Positions 59,923 through 64,000 of a stretch of 64,000 nt of DNA are shown here, in pieces. The DNA is taken from positions 1-64,000 of the forward strand of contig JAFYNL010000027.1 of assembly GCA_017548075.1 (NCBI GenBank), read 5' to 3'. A program made the position numbers and the translations under genes. Every line of letters begins with the position of its first letter. Position 1 is the stretch's first letter. The notes under the pieces are model-generated. The model was not told the DNA's origin and did not search any database. It saw nothing but the letters and a program-made list of their open reading frames with translations. The stretch is from Bacteroidaceae bacterium (lineage in GTDB: Bacteria; Bacteroidota; Bacteroidia; Bacteroidales; Bacteroidaceae).

Positions 59923-61125
59923 ATGGAAAAGAAGAAAGTAGTTGTTGCCTTTAGCGGAGGCTTGGATACCAGTTACACAGTCATGTATCTGGCTAAGGAA
60001 AAGGGTTATGAGGTGTATGCCGCTTGCGCAAATACTGGGGGCTTCAGCGAGGAACAACTCAAGACAAACGAGGAGAACGCCTACAAGTTGGGAGCAAAAG
60101 CTTACGTTACCCTCGATGTAACTCAGGAATATTACGAGAAGTCTCTGAAATATATGGTGTTTGGAAATGTGCTTCGCAACAACTGTTATCCTATTTCAGT
60201 AAGTAGCGAACGCATCTTCCAGGCTTTGGCTATTGCCCGATATGCAAAGGAAATAGGTGCCTCGGCTATTGCTCATGGCTCTACTGGAGCAGGAAACGAC
60301 CAGATTCGCTTCGATATGACTTTCCTCGTTATGTGTCCTGGAGTTGAGATTATCACTTTGACTCGCGACGGAAATCTCTCGCGTCAAGAGGAAGTAGACT
60401 ACCTCAACAAGAACGGTTACTTTGCCGATTTCACCAAACTGAAATACAGTTATAATGTAGGTCTTTGGGGGACAAGCATTTGCGGTGGCGAGATCCTCGA
60501 CTCGAAACAGGGTTTGCCCGAAAGTGCTTACCTGAAGCATCCTACCGAAGAAGGCCCGGAGTTGCTCAAGATAGGCTTCGAGAAGGGAGAGATTTACTCT
60601 GTGAATGGAGAGCATTTCGACGATAAGATCAAGGCGATACAAAAGGTTGAGGAAATTGGTGCTCGCTATGGAATTGGTAGAGATTGCCATGTTGGCGATA
60701 CGATTATCGGCATTAAAGGTCGTGTAGGCTTTGAGGCTGCGGCACCTATGCTCATCATTGGAGCCCATCGTTACCTCGAGAAGTTTACCCTCTCAAAGTG
60801 GCAACAGTACTGGAAAGAGCAGGTTGCAAACTGGTACGGAATGTTCCTCCACGAAAGCCAATACCTGGAGCCTGTAATGCCGGATATAGAGGCGATGCTG
60901 ACAAGCAGTCAGAGGAATGTGACGGGCGAAGTGACGCTCGAACTCCGTCCTCTTTGCTTCCAAACCGTCGGAGTTGACAGTCCTAACGATCTCGTCAAGA
61001 ATAAACTTGGCGAATATGGTGAGACGGCAAAGGCTTGGACGAGCGAAGATGCCAAAGGTTTCATCAAGGTTACGTCCACAGCTTTGCGAGCATATTATCT
61101 TGCTCATCCCGACGAAAGAAAGTAA
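59923..61125 (+). CDS. argG: Argininosuccinate synthase
   Basis: A 400-residue ATP-dependent enzyme joining citrulline and aspartate. The PP-loop AFSGGLDTSYTVMYLA binds ATP, and IAHGSTGAGNDQIRFD and YNVGLWGTSICGGE are conserved active-site blocks. Length is normal. It lies 14 bp after the GNAT gene. A 156-bp gap carrying a 22-bp repeat array separates it from argC. Confidence 0.95.
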   Translation: MEKKKVVVAFSGGLDTSYTVMYLAKEKGYEVYAACANTGGFSEEQLKTNEENAYKLGAKAYVTLDVTQEYYEKSLKYMVFGNVLRNNCYPISVSSERIFQALAIARYAKEIGASAIAHGSTGAGNDQIRFDMTFLVMCPGVEIITLTRDGNLSRQEEVDYLNKNGYFADFTKLKYSYNVGLWGTSICGGEILDSKQGLPESAYLKHPTEEGPELLKIGFEKGEIYSVNGEHFDDKIKAIQKVEEIGARYGIGRDCHVGDTIIGIKGRVGFEAAAPMLIIGAHRYLEKFTLSKWQQYWKEQVANWYGMFLHESQYLEPVMPDIEAMLTSSQRNVTGEVTLELRPLCFQTVGVDSPNDLVKNKLGEYGETAKAWTSEDAKGFIKVTSTALRAYYLAHPDERK

Positions 61126-61168
61126 AACGAGTGAAGATGTAAAACGACTGCAGTTAAGTTGGTCAACG

Positions 61169-61256
61169 TAACACGTTAACTTTGCAAACGTAACACGTTA
61201 AGTTTGCGATTTAACCACGTTAACTTTGGCAACTTCACTAAGGTAGTTTGAAAGAA
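61169..61256. repeat. 22-bp phased dyad repeat, locus E, inside the arginine operon (4 units)
   Basis: TAACACGTTA at 61169 and 61191, AACCACGTTA at 61213 and a degenerate TCACTAAGGT at 61235, exactly 22 bp apart. Spacers include ACTTTGCAAACG and AGTTTGCGATTT. The array lies between argG and argC, ending 26 bp before the argC start. Confidence 0.85.
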
Positions 61257-61281
61257 GAGCGAGTTACGACAGAAAAGTACT

Positions 61282-62250
61282 ATGATTAAGATAGGAATAT
61301 TAGGTGCAGCCGGCTATACTGGCGGCGAGTTGATAAGGGTTTTGCTCTGTCATCCGGAGGCGAAGATTGTGTTTGCCAATAGCGAGAGCAACGCAGGAAA
61401 TCCTGTCTGCGAAGTGCATGAAGGACTAATCGGCGAGACTGACCTTTGCTTCACAGACAAGATGCCTTTCGACGAAGTGGATGTCGTCTTCCTTTGTTTC
61501 GGACATGGGAAGAGCGAACAATTCCTTTCGGAACACAAGATTCCTGCAAGCGTGAAGATTATCGACCTTGCTCAGGACTTCCGCATAGCCGCAGATAATC
61601 ACGACTTCATCTATGGTCTTCCAGAGACTCATCGCGAGCAAATCCGTTCGGCTCAGCACCTTGCAAACCCGGGTTGCTTCGCTACTTGCATTCAGTTGGC
61701 TATGCTTCCTGCCTTGAAGGCCGGCATCATTAGCGGAGACATCCATGTGAACGGTATTACAGGAAGTACGGGAGCGGGGCAGAAACCTGCGTCAACCACC
61801 CATTTTTCTTGGCGAAACGATAATATTTCGGTCTATAAAACCTTCACTCATCAGCACCTTCTCGAGATAAATCAAACTGTTCAGGAACTTTGTCCGGGCT
61901 ATGATGGAAGGGTGCTTTTCGTTCCTCAAAGAGGGTGTTTCACTCGCGGAATCTTCGTTACGGCTTATGCAAAGTGCAATCTTCCCCTCGAGGAAGTGCA
62001 GAAGATTTATGCCGACTACTATAAGGACGCGGCTTTCACGCACTTTGTCATCAAGAGTCCCGATATGAAGCAGGTCGTCAACACAAACAAAGCAGTTGTT
62101 TATGTGGAGAAATTCGAAGACCAGTTGCTCATGATTTCCTGTATCGACAACCTCCTCAAAGGAGCCGTCGGTCAGGCAGTTCAGAATATGAATCTCATGT
62201 TTGGCCTCGATGAAAAGGCTGGGTTGAACTTAAAAGCAAGCGCATTCTAA
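61282..62250 (+). CDS. argC: N-acyl-gamma-glutamyl-phosphate reductase
   Basis: A 322-residue NADPH-dependent enzyme of ornithine synthesis. GILGAAGYTGGELIRVLL is the dinucleotide-binding loop, NPGCFATCIQLAML holds the catalytic Cys, and TGSTGAGQKPASTTHFSWRN is the substrate loop. It is directly followed by argD with no gap (62250/62251). In this phylum the acyl group is probably succinyl. Confidence 0.94.
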   Translation: MIKIGILGAAGYTGGELIRVLLCHPEAKIVFANSESNAGNPVCEVHEGLIGETDLCFTDKMPFDEVDVVFLCFGHGKSEQFLSEHKIPASVKIIDLAQDFRIAADNHDFIYGLPETHREQIRSAQHLANPGCFATCIQLAMLPALKAGIISGDIHVNGITGSTGAGQKPASTTHFSWRNDNISVYKTFTHQHLLEINQTVQELCPGYDGRVLFVPQRGCFTRGIFVTAYAKCNLPLEEVQKIYADYYKDAAFTHFVIKSPDMKQVVNTNKAVVYVEKFEDQLLMISCIDNLLKGAVGQAVQNMNLMFGLDEKAGLNLKASAF

Positions 62251-63378
62251 ATGGAATTATTCGACGTATATCCCCTTATGGATGTGACCATAGCCAGGGG
62301 CAAAGGTTGCAAGGTTTGGGATTCTGAAGGTCAGGAATACCTCGATCTTTATGGTGGACATGCAGTCATTAGCGTGGGCCATTGCCATCCTCATTATGTG
62401 GAGGCAATGACCAAGCAACTGCAAACGCTTGGCTTCTACAGTAACTCTGTGCAAAATCCTTTGCAGAAGGAGTTCGCGAAGCGTTTAGGAAAAGCTTGCG
62501 GCTATGAAGATTACAAGCTCTTTCTCGTAAATTCTGGTGCCGAAGCGAACGAAAATGCCCTGAAGTTGGCATCATTTTATAATGGTAGGACCCGCATTTT
62601 GTCACTTGAAAAGGCTTTCCATGGTCGCACATCTTTGGCTGTGGAAGCAACTGCGAATCCCAAGATTATTGCCCCCATCAATGCGAACGGGCACGTTACT
62701 TACCTTCCTCTCAACGATATAGAGGCTTGGAAGACTGAACTCGAGAAGGGAGATGTCTGCGCTTGCATTCTGGAATGCATACAAGGAGTGGGCGGCATAC
62801 GCTTGGTCGAAGCCGATTTCCTGCAAGAACTTCAAAGGCTTTGCCACACTTACGGAACCGTCCTGATTTGTGACGAGATTCAATGCGGCTATGGTCGAAG
62901 CGGCAAATTCTTCGCTCATCAGCATCTCGGAGTTCGTCCCGATATGATTACTGTCGCGAAAGGTATCTGCAATGGATTCCCCATGAGTGGTCTTCTCATC
63001 AGTCCCGAGTTCACTCCTGTCTATGGTCAACTCGGTACGACCTTCGGAGGAAATCATCTTGCTTGTGCAGGAGCCATCGCAGTTCTCGAGATTATGGAAG
63101 AGGAAAGACTCGTCGAGAATGCCGCCGAAGTTGGTGAATATTTGATGCAAAGCATTCGAGAAGCGCAGATTCCGCATGTCGTAGAAGTTCGTGGACGAGG
63201 TCTTATGATTGGCATCGAACTGGATATTCCTTATAAGGAACCGCGTCAGAAACTTGTTAAGGAACAACATTGTTTCACAGGTTGCTCGGGAACTAATGTT
63301 CTGCGACTGCTTCCACCTCTCTGTTTAACTAAGGTCGAGGCCGATTGCTTCGTGGAAAAACTAAGAAAAGTACTATGA
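62251..63378 (+). CDS. argD: Acyl-ornithine aminotransferase
   Basis: A 375-residue class III PLP aminotransferase. LYGGHAVISVGHCHPHYVE, the NSGAEANENALKLA PLP-phosphate loop, ICDEIQCGYGRSGKF with the pyridine-binding Asp, and TVAKGICNGFPMSG with the Schiff-base Lys are intact. It produces N-acyl-ornithine. The stop overlaps the proC start (ATGA). Confidence 0.93.
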   Translation: MELFDVYPLMDVTIARGKGCKVWDSEGQEYLDLYGGHAVISVGHCHPHYVEAMTKQLQTLGFYSNSVQNPLQKEFAKRLGKACGYEDYKLFLVNSGAEANENALKLASFYNGRTRILSLEKAFHGRTSLAVEATANPKIIAPINANGHVTYLPLNDIEAWKTELEKGDVCACILECIQGVGGIRLVEADFLQELQRLCHTYGTVLICDEIQCGYGRSGKFFAHQHLGVRPDMITVAKGICNGFPMSGLLISPEFTPVYGQLGTTFGGNHLACAGAIAVLEIMEEERLVENAAEVGEYLMQSIREAQIPHVVEVRGRGLMIGIELDIPYKEPRQKLVKEQHCFTGCSGTNVLRLLPPLCLTKVEADCFVEKLRKVL

Positions 63379-64000
63379 AAATAACTGTTATAGGCGCGGG
63401 AAATATGGGTGGAGCCCTCGTGAAAGGATGGGCAAAGGCTGGTTTGTCGACCAATCTTACCGTTACTGCTCGCACACAAGAAACGCTCGACCGGCTCGTT
63501 GAGGCTTGTCCTGGCATTACGACTATGCTTGATAACAAGCAGGCTACAAAAGGAGCGGATGTCGTTTTACTTGCTGTAAAACCTTGGCTTGTAGAGCAGG
63601 TAATAGAAGAGATAAAGCCTGAATTGGCAGACAAACTGCTTATTTCCGTCGCCGCAAATGTGCGTCATGAACGCATCAATGTCTATGCGATGCCCAACAT
63701 AGCTGCCGAATTTGGTGAGAGCATGACTTTCATCGAGGAGGCAGAACAGGCAAATGTAGCTGCCGACCTCTTTGGCAAGTTGGGACAAAGCAAGATTGTT
63801 CCGCAGAGATTGATGGATGCGGGCATGATGATGGCAGGTTGCGGCATTGCTTACGTCATGCGTTTCTTACGTGCCATGATGGAAGGAGGAGTCGAGATGG
63901 GCTTCTATCCCGACGAAGCAAAGGCGATAGCCATGCAGACCATGCAAGGTGCAGTTACTATGCTTCGCCAGACTGGTTTGCATCCGGAGGCAGCCATCGA
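63375..64000 (+). CDS. proC: Pyrroline-5-carboxylate reductase, cut by the window end
   Basis: The first ~208 residues are visible: MKITVIGAGNMGGALVKGWA is the NAD(P)-binding Rossmann start, followed by VVLLAVKPWLVEQVIEEIKP and YAMPNIAAEFGESMT. The C-terminal dimer domain begins (GCGIAYVMRFLRAMMEGGVE). It makes proline from pyrroline-5-carboxylate. Coupled by ATGA to argD; proC in this arginine cluster is a known Bacteroides arrangement. The 3' end lies beyond base 64000. Confidence 0.9.
   Translation, partial: MKITVIGAGNMGGALVKGWAKAGLSTNLTVTARTQETLDRLVEACPGITTMLDNKQATKGADVVLLAVKPWLVEQVIEEIKPELADKLLISVAANVRHERINVYAMPNIAAEFGESMTFIEEAEQANVAADLFGKLGQSKIVPQRLMDAGMMMAGCGIAYVMRFLRAMMEGGVEMGFYPDEAKAIAMQTMQGAVTMLRQTGLHPEAAI

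Overview
The window looks like a Bacteroidales chromosome, most likely from the Prevotellaceae. Clues are promoters of the TTTG-N19/22-TAnnTTTG type in front of many genes, a SusC/SusD locus, short C-terminal tails typical of Prevotella secreted proteins, a BspA-type leucine-rich protein, and the arginine order argR-GNAT-argG-argC-argD-proC. I identified no phage, insertion sequence, CRISPR array or rRNA.

Layout. 1-830 is decayed DNA between inverted octamer-repeat arms. 897-3011 holds a coupled three-gene module with a DUF3990 (ADP-ribosyltransferase-like) protein between two small proteins, then an unknown gene. 3068-6773 is the most striking region: one promoter, six structured RNAs that look like Y RNAs, a tRNA-Met-like element, a Ro60 (TROVE) protein and an FtsZ homologue, with no terminator seen between them. 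6944-13042 (minus) is an RND efflux operon. 13361-19636 holds a porin, a sodium:solute symporter, two aryl-CoA ligases, a four-helix-bundle gene inside inverted heptamer arms, and an ACT protein. 20233-28616 holds a BspA-like protein, a short ComEC, rpe, dnaA, a nitroreductase fused to a ribonucleotide-reductase tail, folB and a carboxylase-like protein. 28970-41556 is a SusCD locus with two metalloproteases. 41769-50797 (minus) holds DUF4105, a PafA-like protein, secA, a small acidic protein and ppiD. 51344-63378 holds a large esterase, coaX, an outer-membrane protein, lptC, a CNNM protein and the arginine genes; proC runs off the end.

Main discoveries. (1) Six tandem Y-like RNAs share an invariant internal core (TGCCGTA on the 5' side, TGTTGC on the 3' side) between helices whose sequences differ but always pair. 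One carries a circularly permuted tRNA module. (2) A 22-bp intergenic repeat, in perfect phase, occurs as 3-6 units at five separate loci; both halves of the unit are near-palindromes. (3) Several families of roughly 7-bp tandem repeats occur, three of them as inverted pairs bounding small cassettes, and one running into coding sequence. (4) The nitroreductase/RNR-tail fusion looks like a deletion scar of nrdJ.

All calls come from reading sequence, motifs and gene order. No database search or folding program was run.
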